Shown in pieces: positions 24,701-37,130 of a stretch of 64,000 nucleotides of DNA. Position 1 is the stretch's first letter. Each line of letters starts with the position of its first letter. Origin of the DNA: Pterobdella sp. o SKG-2022 (Eukaryota > Annelida > Clitellata > Hirudinida > Piscicolidae); assembly GCA_964035795.1 (NCBI GenBank), contig OZ038321.1, positions 21,082,283-21,146,282 of the forward strand, in the 5' to 3' direction. A program made the position numbers and the translations under genes. A model generated the notes under the pieces. The model did no database searches, was not told the DNA's origin, and saw only the letters and a list, made by a program, of their open reading frames with translations.

Positions 24701-27700
24701 CAAACGTGCAATGTGGTTTCATCAGATCTGAAGTAAAACTGTCGGCAACCTTTACGACAACATTAAAGTCAAAATTGTATGTTAAACTTTAGACCTTAAC
24801 CAACACTGTTTAATTGCTAAAGTCAAACAAGTTTTCAACTTTCAACATTATGCCAGGAAATGGGTACGAAAATTCTGGTCTCTAAAACTGCTTACACGTA
24901 TTTAACAGTTCTTTCCAGGCTAGATTATCACAAAAGTCGATTCTGCTGCATGTCTTTATAGCATTGTTTCAGAACCATGCAGATAATATGTTTTTTCAGT
25001 AATAAAAACTCCTTCTGTCTGCACCAATTAACTACTTTGGATACCAGTTGCTCAAGCATCATATTTCAACTCATTTAGATTCAAAAGCTTCAATATCAGA
25101 ATAACCAGTTTGTATATTCTCTTGAGCTCAACTTGAGATCATTAATTGCTAAACTGTTTGCGCAAACATTCTAAAGCCATCTATATCATAGCTTCTATCA
25201 AGAAAAACTGTCATCTGTCTCAAATATCTGCAAAAAACCTATTTTTTAAACTCAGCGCTTTACAAATATACATAAAAAATTAATATGTTCAACCTTCGAA
25301 TAAAATTAAATTGTCTAGAAACACAAATTGTTTTCCAAATTAGTCTCATCAATCTTTGAAAACTTTTATAAACGTTCACTCAAAAAAATAAGGTAAAACA
25401 TGAGACAGTACAGCCCCATCATAATGCAATGAAGGGGATTACGTTTTTGCTTGCCTAAAAGTTTTTTAAATTTCAAAATGACACGTCTTCATGGATCCAT
25501 ATACACTAAAATATTTTTTCTTCATCAATGTTTCGTTTCATTTTCTACGATCACTAAACAGTTCATGCTAGAAACATGCATGAAATATTATCTAAAATTG
25601 TACGATAAAGATCAAATTTCAAACAGCATTTTGCTCCGAGATTTTTTTGCACTTAAACTTTTGTTTCTCGGCATGCAAACGATTTCTAATCGAATTCATA
25701 TAATCACAAGAATAAAAAAAATAATCATACAAATAATTTAATAATAATAAACTCAGCAATGAGAGTAATCATCATGAAAATTGTCGAAATGAATGTATGA
25801 AACAATTATAACACATAACACTATCAGTTTCAACAAATAGGCTAGCATGTTGGTCAAAAGGCCCGATATAAGCAAACATCATCCGAGTATAAACACAGCT
25901 TCATGATTATTAACAGAAAAAAACACCTGAAACTGTAGCTATGCTCATGAAATTAGCGAGAGTTTTTTACTTTAAAATATTTCCATGAAATTTTTATCTG
26001 TGGAATTTCATTGCTTAATACCCCAGAACCACGTCTCTAACAATTCGTCTTTTAAAGTCTATTTCAAGATTTATCACAAATGTATACACAAAGAAAATTT
26101 TATTTGAAAAAAAATGTTTTTTTTGGTTTGAATTTATTTTTAAGTAATTTTTTAGTTTTTTCACAATGGTACGAATGATAGTAATTAAAATTAGAAACTA
26201 TAATCATCAATTTCACAAAAATTTTTTTAAAAAAAAGTTAAAATTTATTCACAATTTTTATTATTTTTTGGAATATAAAACGTTAACAACAAGAAAAAAA
26301 ACGCACCATAGTGACATCATCAATAGGAGCCTTGTGGTAGAGAAGAAGTCTGGAGCAGTCAACGTGATCTCCTTGCACCGCCATGTGCAGTGCTCCCAGT
26401 CCGTTCTGGGTCTTCGTCAGAACCTGTGTATGTTGACGTTGTTGTTGCTTATGACGTTGTTGTTGTTGTTTTTGTTCGACGTTTTTGTTGTTTTTAATGG
26501 TATTTTTTGTTTTTGTTTATTTCATATTGATGTCATTTTTAATCTTTTTTATTTTTTTTTATTTATGTTTATATTAGTTGTTTTTTGTTGTTTTGTTTAT
26601 CTTTTAGTTTGCAATTGAATTAAATTTTTCATAGTTCTATTTTTTTCAACAACTCCGAAGAATTTGAAAAAAAAACAGTAGTTTTATGGTTTTATTTTAT
26701 TTTTGTTGTTCTTAAATTCAATCATTCCGATTATAAACTTGCCAAGGTCGAGCGCTCACAAAAACATTGATTGCTTGGTTTTTTGTAGATTTTGTTGTGA
26801 AAACGATAAATTCTATTGGCAATAAATTTTCATTTTTTTCAAACTCAAAAAAAATCAAAATTTTTTAGTGGCAACTTTCATCACTGAACTGAGTATAAAG
26901 TGCCATTGGGCATTTTTTTTGAAGCTCAGATTATTAGACTTATGGCTTGTTTTGTGTGCAGGACTTGATTGATGCTTGCATATTTTTATTTAAATTTTTG
27001 TTATATACATCACTGCGGATATCTTTCTTTACTGAAAATTCATGAGTGAAGGATAATGTTTGTATGTATTTAAAATCCTTTCTCATTTAGGGAGTCACCA
27101 TTCACATTCAATGAAGTTAACTCAATAATGATGATAACTTATTTGTTTCACTTTTATATAAAACAGTATAGAATTAATCAAACATTTATTCCCAAAACTA
27201 AATTTTTTCACATCAAAACTTTTCAAATAACAATGATTTTTCGGTCGGATAATAAAAAAATGACCAAAACCTCGAGTCTTGCCTCCAAATGTATGCTCAG
27301 CTGATTTAAACCTAATCATCATAAAGTCATAATAGCTAATTTTAAGCATAAAAAATGTTTAACAAAAATGTCTTCATAGAAATTTTCATAATACTGATAG
27401 GTATTTGATGACTTATCCCAGGAAAGTTGATGAAACAAGTTGTATAAATTGGTTTATATGGTGTCAACTCAAAATTACTGCTCATTTTGTCTATTTTAAT
27501 AAAACAATTGGATGATGCGGTACAAAAGAAATTGAAAGATAAAAAAATTCGAAATGTTTTTATATTAAATAAAGTACGAAAAATGATCAATTATGATGTT
27601 ACTATGAAATGTGGTCCAACCCTTGGTAAAGAGGAAAGGACTATGAAAAAGATTCGATTGATTGATTGATATCATTATAAAATATGATACTTGATGAAAT

Positions 27701-30700
27701 TGTGTGCATGAAATTAGTATAATACCAAAACAAGCATTAGAAAATAATGATGAAGAATGTTTTAAATCAATATGATTGGACCACATAGAAGTAATAAATC
27801 AATAAAACGCATAATAAAAAAAATATTGATTGAATAAAAAAAACAAAATTTTATAGCAATAAAATACATCATTGAAATAATAAAATCAAAAAAATGAATT
27901 AAAACAGTTAAAAGAAGCTAAAATTCTTCCATAATTTAAAAAACATCAAAGAATATAATAATAATAACAACAAAAATATCAATAAGAAAAATAACTACAA
28001 AAAAATAAAAACAACAACAGTAATAATAATAATAAAAAGGTATGTATACAACCTGTGAGCCTCTCTCCAACAGCAAGTCCACCGTTTGGCTGTTGCCACT
28101 CCTAGCTGCACAGTGTAGCGGTGTTAGGCCGTCCTGTTATCATTGTTTTTATTTTTTTTTTGCTATTTTTATGATTTTTTTTTTATTATTTCTATTTTTT
28201 TTTATTTTTGTATCAGTTCTTTTTTCATTATGTAATACGATGTATACTTTTGTTTTTTTTTACTGTAGGTAATTAATGGTTTAGTTGTAATGTATCGTAG
28301 ATATATTTTTGAATTGTTCTCTTTAAAATTTATCAACCCAGAAATAATAACAAAAAGCTTTAATATATTTCTTCAAAACTACATCTAATACCATAAATAA
28401 ATATACCAAACTAAATCAAACTTAAATCTAATCACCAGTTAGCATATTCAATTCATAGCATAGTACCACCTTTCAGATAGGGGTTAAAAGATGAAACTCT
28501 ATGTGTACCACAAAGCTTAAAATAGTTAAATCTTCAGCGTATTAAATAGTTTCAGTTAGCTTATACTACCCTGGTCTTGGCTTCGATGTTGGCGTGGTGG
28601 TCCAGCAAGAGTGAGACAATGTTGTTTTTCCCCCATTTTGAGGCCACGTGGAGGGGTGTGATAGAGTTCTGTGGTGTTGTAATTTAATGTAATGTAATGC
28701 GGTATTTATAAAGCGCTTTTCCTTATAGATCAAAGCGCTTGCTACAAATTTAATGTAGCGAAAACACACTGTTGAACAGGTGCTAATTGTCGGCCCACGC
28801 GGGATCGAACCCGGTAACTTTAGATAATTAGTCTAATGCTCAACCATTGAGCTATAGGGGCAAGGTCATGTGGTGTTGTGTGAGGGAGCTGTGTGTTGTG
28901 TAGGAGTGCGTTTGTGTTCTGTGATGTGTTTTGAACTTCATGTTACTTTTTGGAGAGTATAATTATGGCATCGTAGTGATAATAGATTAGTATTATTTTT
29001 GTTTTTTTTAAATTATTTTTTATTGTTATTTCATTGTTCACCATTAAATGTGTTTAATGTAGGCATATTTCAAAGCTATTCTGAGTGTTATTTATTAGTT
29101 TTTTGTGTTTTTTATTATTTATGCTGTTTATTATTTTTTGTTTGTTATTAGTTTTGTTGTTATTATTTTTTTCGTTTATCACTAATAATGTAGTTTTTTT
29201 TATTCTCATCTTTCCTAAAATTTTTTTATTTTCTATTTCTATGCATTAACAATAATTTCTCAAAGTTCTATTATCATTAACAATTTTTTCAACTGTTATA
29301 TAAGATTATTTTCCAGGTCGATAGATTTTTCCAAGTTGTTGTGAGCATTACTTTTCCATACTTTGGTAATAAATCTTCCAAGTTTTCAACTGCTTAAATG
29401 ATTGATAAGTATACGAGGGTTTAGGCAACATTATATGCAAAAAATAGAAAAAAAAGCAACTTCAACAAGTTTTGATCATTTTAAATTTTTCAACAATATT
29501 TTATGAAATATTTAAAAAATTCGATACATTAATTCTCTTTTCTAAAAACTCTTTGAAGTTATAGTTTTTTTGAGGCGATAAGCTGCGACAATTCTGGTAC
29601 TCGATTGTTTCGAAGTGAAATTCATATTACAAACATCATATGTTTTTTGTGTAAACAGCTTGAAACATCATTTATATCTTGTTTAAGTGACATAATTCAA
29701 AAGGCTTAGGAGTTATTTTTGTATGAAATATCTTCAAGTTATAATAATGATGAATACCGTGTTAAAATCAATATATACAACATATATAGTTATTTAATTA
29801 AGAATACGCCAAAAACAACTCAAAAATTTTATCTTTGTTTTTGCTCTATATAGACCTTACTCAACTTCCATTTTATAAATGATGAATATTTGTAAATGAA
29901 AATGCTTCGGAACCTATTTTCATGATAATGTGTTTTTTATTTGTGGTGGTAGTAAAACTTGAACGTCAATACAAACTTTATCGACCTCATGTTGACAGCG
30001 AGTTTTCTCAAATACTCTAACATGTTATGTTCATTTATGGAGCGAAAAAAAACTAAGTTGTATATATTCAATTTAAAAAAACACTGGGAAAAAATTTATT
30101 TTAAAGAGCTTCGTTTAAAATTAAAATTTTTCCAGGGTTTTTTTGAATTGAAGTAGATTTCAATTACTCATTAAGTTTTATACATTTAGAAAACCAGAAG
30201 GTCCATGGCATATGCCAAACATGGAGTGAATAAAATATTGAAATCAATGAGATGGAATTGAAACAACCAAAAACATTTTCATTTTGTCGTTCAATCTTAT
30301 ATGAACTCTCAATGTTTCTTTTGAATGCCAGACAATTGAAAATAGCGTAAGTTTGTTCTAGCTTGTAAAGTTTCTAAATTTATGTTTAATTCACTCTATA
30401 TCTAGAAGTTGAAAGTAAAATATGAGAGGAAAAATTGTTATAAGTTCGGGTCAATCAATTGTTTGGAAGGCTATCAAACTATGACTGAGTCATAAAGGTG
30501 ACTTTTATTGTTTTGTTCATACATTTTATTCAAGCTATTAACCTTGCAATTGTTTTCTGAATTTTATTACCTTGGCACTATAGTTGACATCGGCTTTCTT
30601 ATCAATCAGCAACTGAGCAATGTTCGTATTTCCGTAATGTGCGGCAATATGTAGAGGAGTGAAACCACTCTGTAAAGTAGATTAAAATGAGGCTGATTGA

Positions 30701-33700
30701 TTATGTCTTGTAGGAAATGAAGATTAAATAGATCGTTTTTAAAAACTCTAACGCGTTAAGGCCATTATTTTAAACAATGGGAGTAAATATTTAATGTGAA
30801 TTTATTACTGTTGAACTCAAAGAATTTAAATCATTCCGAAGTTGAAATAAAATTGTTCAAATTTTATAAAATTTCTCTATTAATTTGAAATGGGCTCACG
30901 GCGTAAAAAGGCTTATTTGTATTTAAATAATGAAAAAGTTCACCAAATAGACGTTTGAAATGCATATAGCATTTTGATGGCTTTTAAAAAAATTAATCTC
31001 ACTTTTGTTGTGTCGTTCACAAAGTCCTTCGACTGCGTAATTTGATGTTGCAAATAAGTAGAATACTTGGGAAGATATTAAAATGTTTGACGAATAAATG
31101 CTGTAAAATACAGTCTCAAAACAATGAATAATGAAATGGTAACATTAGTTACTGCAATAAAATGTATGTAAGTTGCTCCAAAGTGGGGTTGAGGTAGTGA
31201 AAATAAGAGGACGCAATATTTTTCTCCCACCAGTAGTATCAACCAACTAAAACCTAAGTAATATCTATCCCATAAAATAACTACCAACCCAGTATGTTTT
31301 AATGCAGTAAATACAAAACCCTCGCTACACCTTATTAGCCTTATATTCTGACATGTTCTTCTCATTCTGCAGAAGCAATGCAGCAGCCTTGACATCATCC
31401 TTTTTCGCAGCCATATGAAGTGCAGGCAGGTGCACTTTCCCTCTGCTGTCATGCTCTATAAGAGTGCTCACCACCTATGATCATTATATGATGTCTCTAA
31501 TATATAATATGTAATAAATTGAAATGAAAAATTATCGATAAAATTTTTTTTTATGAAGTTATTTTGAAGCATTCAACAAAACATTGAGACATGATGTCTC
31601 TGCAGAATATAAGTGTGTATATTTATTTGTTATATATGATTTATAGGTGAGGTTGTATTAGAAGTTAATAGGATAGTTTCAAGTTCACGGCTAGTTTTTT
31701 TTTGATTATTCAGTATATATTCTCATGATCAGTTGAAATGGTTAATACATTGGATATGTATCACACATTGTTTCACTCTTAATTTAGTTTTGAGTTGTAT
31801 AGTTCAACATACAAGTAGCAATATTTTTACAACTAACAAAAGTTACTAGGTTAAATTTAGTGCAAAAAGCTTATATTAGCTACAAAATATCAGATTAATC
31901 TAAGCTCGATTATACTGTTATAATACTTAATTATGATTAATTAAGGATAATAATGTCACGGTTATTTAAGCAATTTTCAAGATTATACTTAAATATATTT
32001 TATAACCGGATTTTTGTGTTAAATTCCATTTGAGCATGATAAATCTTTAATAAACAACCTCAAAACAAAAACCTGTTGTAACCAGAGATAATTGTTTGAA
32101 TACATTTCATCATACGCTTTAAACACTTTTACTCCCTGGCACATCACTATAATAAACTTCGTAGATGTCATCATTATTAAAACTTTAAACACTACAACCA
32201 ATTAAAATAGTTTAAATAGTTAAATATGCTTTTACGTTATACATGTTCCAACCTTATCATGGCCCTGCTGAAGAGCTACTGCTAGAGGAGTGAAACCGTC
32301 CTGTTTGAAAGGATAAATAAAGTATATAGAAACACTGTGTGTGTTTTTATGCTCCATTTTTTTACATTTACTTAAACTTCAGAAGAATTTGAAAAAAGAG
32401 ATGTTCTTCATAAATTTCAACTGTTTTTAAATTTCTGTAATTTTATTAATATTAGTTTTTGCTAACATTTTGTGATAAGGCTGAACTCAACGAAAAGCAT
32501 GAAAAAATTTGTTGAATAAAAGTTAGTTATTGTACGTAGTAATAGTAACTAGTGAGAATATTTGATAACAATGATGGTTTACATGATGTTCGCTTAAACT
32601 GCATATGAAAATGACTGTTTTGAATTTTATAATTATTTATGAGGCTGATGAATTTTTTTCAATTTTTTTATATTTTTTACTGATAAAATGCAGCAAAAAA
32701 AAACGATTTGATTCATTTTCTGGCTTTTTATCCTTATCTGGTTTTTGAAGCAATAGAAAACTATTTTGATAGTTGTTTTAAGATTACAATGATGTTAACA
32801 TGTTGGTTTGAGCTATTAAGAGATTAATGATTCATTGTTTTAGTTTATACTTTATAAAACATGCATCTCCAAGCAAATAAATAGTTGTATAATCTTTAAT
32901 ACTATGTAATTGAAATAATTTAAAATAATCTTTTCAATTTTTATATGTTTTTAATATATAAAAATTTTTGAAAGATTTCTTTGTGAATTAAACTTTGGAA
33001 AAATACTTATTTGTTATACATAAATTTTTCCCTCCAGTAACTTGGCATTTGACAAATTGAAATGGAAATTTAAATTTAAAACACAAATAATGAAGAATCT
33101 AATTTACAAAACAAATTTTCAAAAAATAAATCAAAGTTTAAGTTTTTTAAGTTAACTTCCAATCACGACTGAATAAAATACGACTTTTAGTAATGAAAAT
33201 ATTTTATTTATTATAAATAACAAATCTGAATGCATTTTACTATAGAATATGCTTTTATTTTAAATTAATATCAAACATGTGAAAATCGAATAAATTAATC
33301 CATATTAATACTGTGCATTACAAGCTTCAAAAAATTTAATAAAAATTGGTGAAGATTTTCTATTTCTTATATTAATGCTCCCGCTCCTTGAAACATTAAT
33401 TTATATCATCACAACTCCCACAGAACCCCAAACAAACCTCGGTGGAGAGACTGGGACAGGCATGACAACCCAGTAGCAACTTGACTATTTCCAAATGGTT
33501 CTCTTGTGCAGCCATGTATAAAGGACTGAAGCCATTCTGTTTGAGCAGTTCTTCATAACGGAAGCTTTTTTATAATTTTCTCCATTGTTTTAGTTTTCAT
33601 TATCTACATTTATTTCATTTTTTCTTGCTTTTTTTTTATTTTTAAAATTTTGGCGTTATAAAAGTGGTTTTTTATATATGAAAAAATTATTTTTGATACT

Positions 33701-36700
33701 AAAAGGTAATATTTTTAATTGAAAATGTTGTTCGTGACTGAAGCAATTTTTAATGCAAGACCTTCATACGTTAAATGAAATAAATTTTTTAACTCAAAAT
33801 TGGTCGTAAAAAGTTATTTACCAAAAAAACAAAAAGGTTATTTTAAACTTTTGTTGACTTTCATTAGAATATTGTTGAAAATTTTGATACAATTCATTAA
33901 ACTCAATTCATTTTCCTCTTTTACAATGTTGTTCGAGTATTCAAAACAAAATCATGAGCTAGTGAAATTTTCAAATGAAAGCAACTTCCAACAAAAACCT
34001 TCCGTATGGCACAGCTAAGTCACAAGATTAAAATATTTGATAAAACAAATTAATTATACTAAATTAAAAGTGGGATAAAAAATTTAATATAAAATTTCTG
34101 AGACCTGCGATTGGATGTTAACTTTGGCTCGATGTTTTATAAGGGTTTCAACCGCTTCTATCTTCCCTGCTAGAGACGCGATGTGAATGGCTGTGTTTCC
34201 TTTCTGTTTAAAAGATAATGAGTTAGCTGGTTGAGTGGATACTGTTGAATCAATGGAAAGACTTTTGTAATGCTCTGTGGCGTTTATTAAAAACTTACTT
34301 AAGCACATTATGAGAAAGAAAAGAACTTGGAAATATGCATTAATATTCAAATCTTATTAATTAAAAATAAGACACCGTTAAGATTCATTTTAAAATTCGA
34401 TACATGCTGGAATTATAATAATCAATTCAAATTAAGTTTATACAAAACCTATATAAAAGTTTTATAATGGAAGAACCCACCTTAGTGACAGAATCAATGA
34501 AAGCTCCTCTTTTAAGCAGTTCAGTTATCACCAAGGCGTGTCCTTCTTTCGCTGCCAAGTGTAATGCATTCATTCCATTCTGTGGGATTAATTAAGAAAT
34601 TATTCAGTTTAACCGTTAATGAAAGTTTTATAATTGACAACATAGAATTTTAATTGGTGGTAGAGCTTTTTTAATGAGTTGTTTTGTTGGTTTTTGCATT
34701 TTTTTGAGTTGGCCTTATTCCATGAAGAGTTCATAAAGCATGAAACATATGTGTAATGAGACCCCCTCGAGCTCCTTTCTTGAAAAATTACCCTTCTTAT
34801 CAAAGCCTTTCTATCAGAAAAAACAGTAGAAAATTTTCAAAATGAATTTTTCAAAAAGTTTCCGATGAAAAATATCTGACCCATCATAGCTTCAGAGACG
34901 TATATCTATTAAAGGTTTTAATCCTGTCAAAAACATTTGTGCAAAAAGTAAACGTCAAAAACTTTTCTCAGAAATATGATGGTGAAACTCTAGATGAGGA
35001 ATGCTTCGAATAGTAATCGTTTTATTGTAATGAATGCAAACATATTGTTGGCTTAGAAAATTAAAAAAACCGTGCAGAATAGTAGTGTGTGAAATTTCTT
35101 CGAGAAAAACACATGAAAGAAACTTTAACATTCTATCCTTCTAAATCCATCTCAAATTTCTACATATCTTTTAACTTTTTCTAACGAAAAATAATTCAAA
35201 AAATTCTTCTTCAAAACTTTTGATATATTGCGTTGAAGTTTGAGACTCGAATTTCTTCATGCTCGTCAATTCAACGTGTAGATACTGGAAACTTTAATGA
35301 AACATCAATGAAGCTTCGATGAAACTCACAGCGTTGCAAACGTTTATGTCGGTGTTGTTCCTAAGGTGCTCCAACACTTTCTCCAAATTACCTGATCTTG
35401 CTGCGCGCAAGAAATTGGCACTAGCATCGGACTGAATGGGATAGCGTTTAATGGATGGGTTTATGTATTAATGGTGAAGTTGTAATAGACTAAATGAATT
35501 TTTTTATGTGGTAACGGTTTATTTTAATAATATATTTGGTACTACCGGGGGTTTAATTTATAATATGAATAAGCTAATTAGTACAAACGTGGTAGTTTTG
35601 AGATAGTGGCAGTTGAAATATTGTGTAATTCTTAAGTTTGAATTGTTTGATTCAATTATTCACTTTGAAGAAACAAAAACGCAGGTATTTGAATATTTTA
35701 TTTTTTCTCATAAATTTTTTTAACTTTATAAAAATTAGATAAGAGATCTTTTAAAGAACATGTATAAATACGAATATTAATAGTGGTTTCTGAGTATTAA
35801 AACTCAACTAAGTTTTAAACTTAATTACTTCGATGCCTGGTTGAGTAGAATCAAATTAGGTCGTTTGACGAAGTCGCTCGATAAATCATAAAATTGAATT
35901 AATTCAATAAGAATCTTAATTTTTTTAATTAGTTTTTTTAGCGTTTCATTTTTTACTTTTCAAAGGTTTTTTACCATATTAGAAAATCTATTGGCATTTA
36001 AATGTTTTCTGTTGATCAATACATGCTTTTAAGCAATCCGCCTTTTCGACTATTTTATATTTTCTCAATAAAATTTCACTTCAATCGAACCGATATACGA
36101 ACTTGCCACGAAGTTAAAATTATAAGTGTTTTAAATTTTTAAATCAGTTACTGTAGGCTCATATTAAGCTTCTTAAGGAATGAAGAAATTCAGAGTCGTT
36201 TGTAACGATGAAGTTATAGATTATGAACACAATCTTGGCTTCTTTATGTCAGTCTAGACTTAAAAATATTTTAAAAATACCTTAAGATTGCATCTATAAA
36301 AGATTTTTGTGGAGGATTTTATGAATTTAATGTTATTAAAAGATTTTTAATTCAAATGAAGGCATGAAGTATGAAAATATGTGTGTGCTAAACTGCCATT
36401 GGTTTTATTTCAAGTTCAAAAACTGTAACTTTTTCAAGGGTTTCACAACAGATTATAAATATAGAATTCAACTGAAATTTATTTCAATAAAAATTAATTT
36501 TAAAATTTTTATACAAAAAAAAAATCTTCATGAAATTTTTATTAAAATTCATAAAAATCATAAAAGTTAATTGAATTTTAAAATGAGACAAAAAAAGAAT
36601 TAAAAAATATAATAGGTTTGACGGGGTGTACAGCGGGCAAATAAATGCACGAATCCAACGATATCGTGCAGAAGGCCTGAGAAGCAACCTTAGAGATCAA

Positions 36701-37130
36701 TACACACACAGCTCCTAGTGTACAAATTGTATGCATCCTTAAAAGTAAACTCACAAAAACTATTAAATCTTTGTTACGACAAATTAACTAGACGCTTTGA
36801 GGTTTATTATTCCTTATTTAGTATCAAAAACCGAGGTTGAATAATCATTGGCTTGGAGCTCTATAATTAATGGGAATTTCAGAAATTTTTTATTCTTTCA
36901 TTTCAAGGTGATGTTAATTCAAAATAATTTTCTATGGTAATGTCTATGATTGAAAATGGCGATAATATCGTTTTATGGGTTTAGTGAATTTTATCTTTTT
37001 CTATGTGTCACGGAGACTCATGAGAAATAAACACGTTACATACTTTCCTTGAGCGGTGCTTTTCAATGGTTTGTGGCAGTTTTTTGTTTGGAACATTTTC
37101 GTGGTTCACTTTTTCATCTACAACTGACAT
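12290..37130 (-). CDS. ANK: Conventional ankyrin (spectrin-binding adaptor), complete, 40 coding exons
   Basis: The gene encodes 1653 aa and phase closes exactly over all exons. Order: N-terminal exon 37044-37130 (residues 1-29, starting MSVVDEKV and ending HRSRK); 24 ankyrin repeats (about 30-820); an acidic linker; ZU5-N (about 985-1137); ZU5-C (about 1138-1270); UPA (about 1280-1440); and a serine-rich tail. The first repeat opens [19 protein letters not shown], close to the conserved start of vertebrate and nematode ankyrins. ZU5-N keeps the FMIDARGG stretch, whose DAR triplet is needed for beta-spectrin binding in vertebrate ankyrins. Ankyrins couple membrane channels and adhesion molecules to the spectrin-actin skeleton. 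The death domain usual in this family is absent. The start ATG at 37130 was chosen because its exon ends in phase 0 at GTATGT and its product joins the first repeat as in other ankyrins. The exon blocks are listed separately. Confidence 0.93.
15340..15510 (-). mobile_element. tRNA-derived SINE, near full-length copy
   Basis: Minus-strand order: tRNA-like head (TATAGCTCAAAGATAGAG; B-box-like GGGCTCGATTCC), a middle with ATTAGCACCTGTTCCACAG, and a body ending CTATAAATACCAGATTACAT. It lies in the ankyrin intron between 14922 and 15609, in the same orientation as the gene. It has diverged from the copy at 28681-28868 by scattered substitutions, and no target duplication could be seen, so it looks older. 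Confidence 0.8.
15995..18562 (-). CDS. ANK: Ankyrin: linker and tandem ZU5 domains (exons 22-29)
   Basis: Exons: 18483-18562, 18246-18368, 17914-18055, 17748-17811, 17094-17318, 16762-16916, 16504-16576, 16300-16423, 15995-16205. The first three form a low-complexity linker. [12 protein letters not shown] leads into [19 protein letters not shown], the start of ZU5-N, followed by [39 protein letters not shown] and [17 protein letters not shown]5-C reads [45 protein letters not shown] and LHLLCSITG. All of these are ankyrin signatures. The acceptor of the 64-bp exon (17811) was chosen because only it restores the ankyrin frame on both sides. Confidence 0.9.
18641..22922 (-). CDS. ANK: Ankyrin: repeats 11-24 (exons 12-21)
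   Basis: Exons: 22824-22922, 22522-22620, 22115-22312, 21722-21919, 21390-21587, 21082-21180, 20766-20963, 19702-19800, 19016-19114, 18641-18830. They are 99 bp or double units of 198 bp, except the last, which is 190 bp and carries the final partial repeat ([21 protein letters not shown]) followed by a charged linker ending [11 protein letters not shown] in phase 1. Repeat consensus residues (TPLHLAA, hydrophobic helix 2, D/N-aN at the turn) are clear in every unit. This half of the repeat solenoid carries channel-binding surfaces in vertebrate ankyrins; partners here are unknown. Confidence 0.92.
22923..26306 (-). other. Longest ankyrin intron
   Basis: This 3.4-kb intron holds the truncated hairpin element at 23818-23919. 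Open frames at 24236-24550 and 25451-25741 on the plus strand are short, resemble nothing and have no splice context. The rest appears to be plain AT-rich sequence. Confidence 0.6.
23818..23919 (+). mobile_element. Small hairpin element, one-sided truncated copy with 13-bp flanking direct repeats
   Basis: The sequence from CATCACTTGATAATG to ATTGTACTTC matches 62979-63080 along its length. It is flanked by perfect 13-bp direct repeats ATTCTATAAACTT at 23805-23817 and 23920-23932. The left arm of the hairpin seen in the other copy is missing: this copy begins in what is the loop there. Its right end is at the same position as in the other copy. Confidence 0.75.
26307..37130 (-). CDS. ANK: Ankyrin: N-terminus and repeats 1-10 (exons 1-11)
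   Basis: Exons: 37044-37130, 35330-35431, 34481-34579, 34105-34203, 33438-33536, 32253-32300, 31331-31474, 30571-30669, 28570-28668, 28053-28133, 26307-26423. Most are exactly 99 bp, one 33-residue repeat each, starting at NG.TPLH-type sequence. Two pairs are cut off-register: 48 + 144 bp ([16 protein letters not shown], then [13 protein letters not shown]) and 81 + 117 bp ([15 protein letters not shown], then [19 protein letters not shown]). Both off-register positions look like those I know from vertebrate ankyrin genes, which points to an old intron pattern. Introns run up to about 1.9 kb and are AT-rich. The exon at 28570-28668 has a SINE directly at its acceptor. A GTT-rich run lies at about 26435-26480. 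Confidence 0.92.
26424..28052 (-). other. Ankyrin intron, nothing recognised
   Basis: A T-rich then A-rich intron with short simple-sequence runs, including GTT-rich sequence near 26435-26480 and AAT-rich sequence near 27950-28035. The open frames here lie in low-complexity DNA and are not supported. Confidence 0.5.
28670..28879 (-). mobile_element. tRNA-derived SINE with perfect target-site duplication beside an ankyrin exon
   Basis: The element body is 28681-28868, 188 bp. It is flanked by identical 11-bp repeats TGTGGTGTTGT at 28670-28680 and 28869-28879. On the minus strand it starts with a tRNA-like head: GCTC..GAGC D-stem (A-box TAGCTCAATGG), anticodon stem TTAGA/TCTAA around the 7-base loop CTAATTA, and B-box GGTTCGATCCC. 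A unique middle follows, then a 3' body AAGCGCTTTATAAATACC and a tail of CATTA/ACATT repeats. The intact head suggests RNA polymerase III transcription. It sits in the same orientation as ankyrin, one to two bases from the acceptor of the exon at 28570-28668. Confidence 0.9.
28880..30570 (-). other. Ankyrin intron, nothing recognised
   Basis: AT-rich intron upstream of the SINE insertion. I see no coding or structured feature. Confidence 0.5.
35432..37043 (-). other. First intron between ankyrin coding exons
   Basis: A 1.6-kb AT-rich intron between the N-terminal coding exon and the first repeat exon. Nothing recognisable is present. Confidence 0.55.

Noticed and set aside
26166..26618. 150-residue plus-strand open frame rich in L, F and V
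   Set aside because: It overlaps an ankyrin repeat exon in antisense; the rest is a T-rich intron that translates as hydrophobic residues.
28781..28862. Possible tRNA-Ile gene on the minus strand
   Set aside because: The T-arm is one base short and mispaired, there is no proper acceptor stem, and the sequence continues into a repeated non-tRNA body with a target duplication; it is a SINE.
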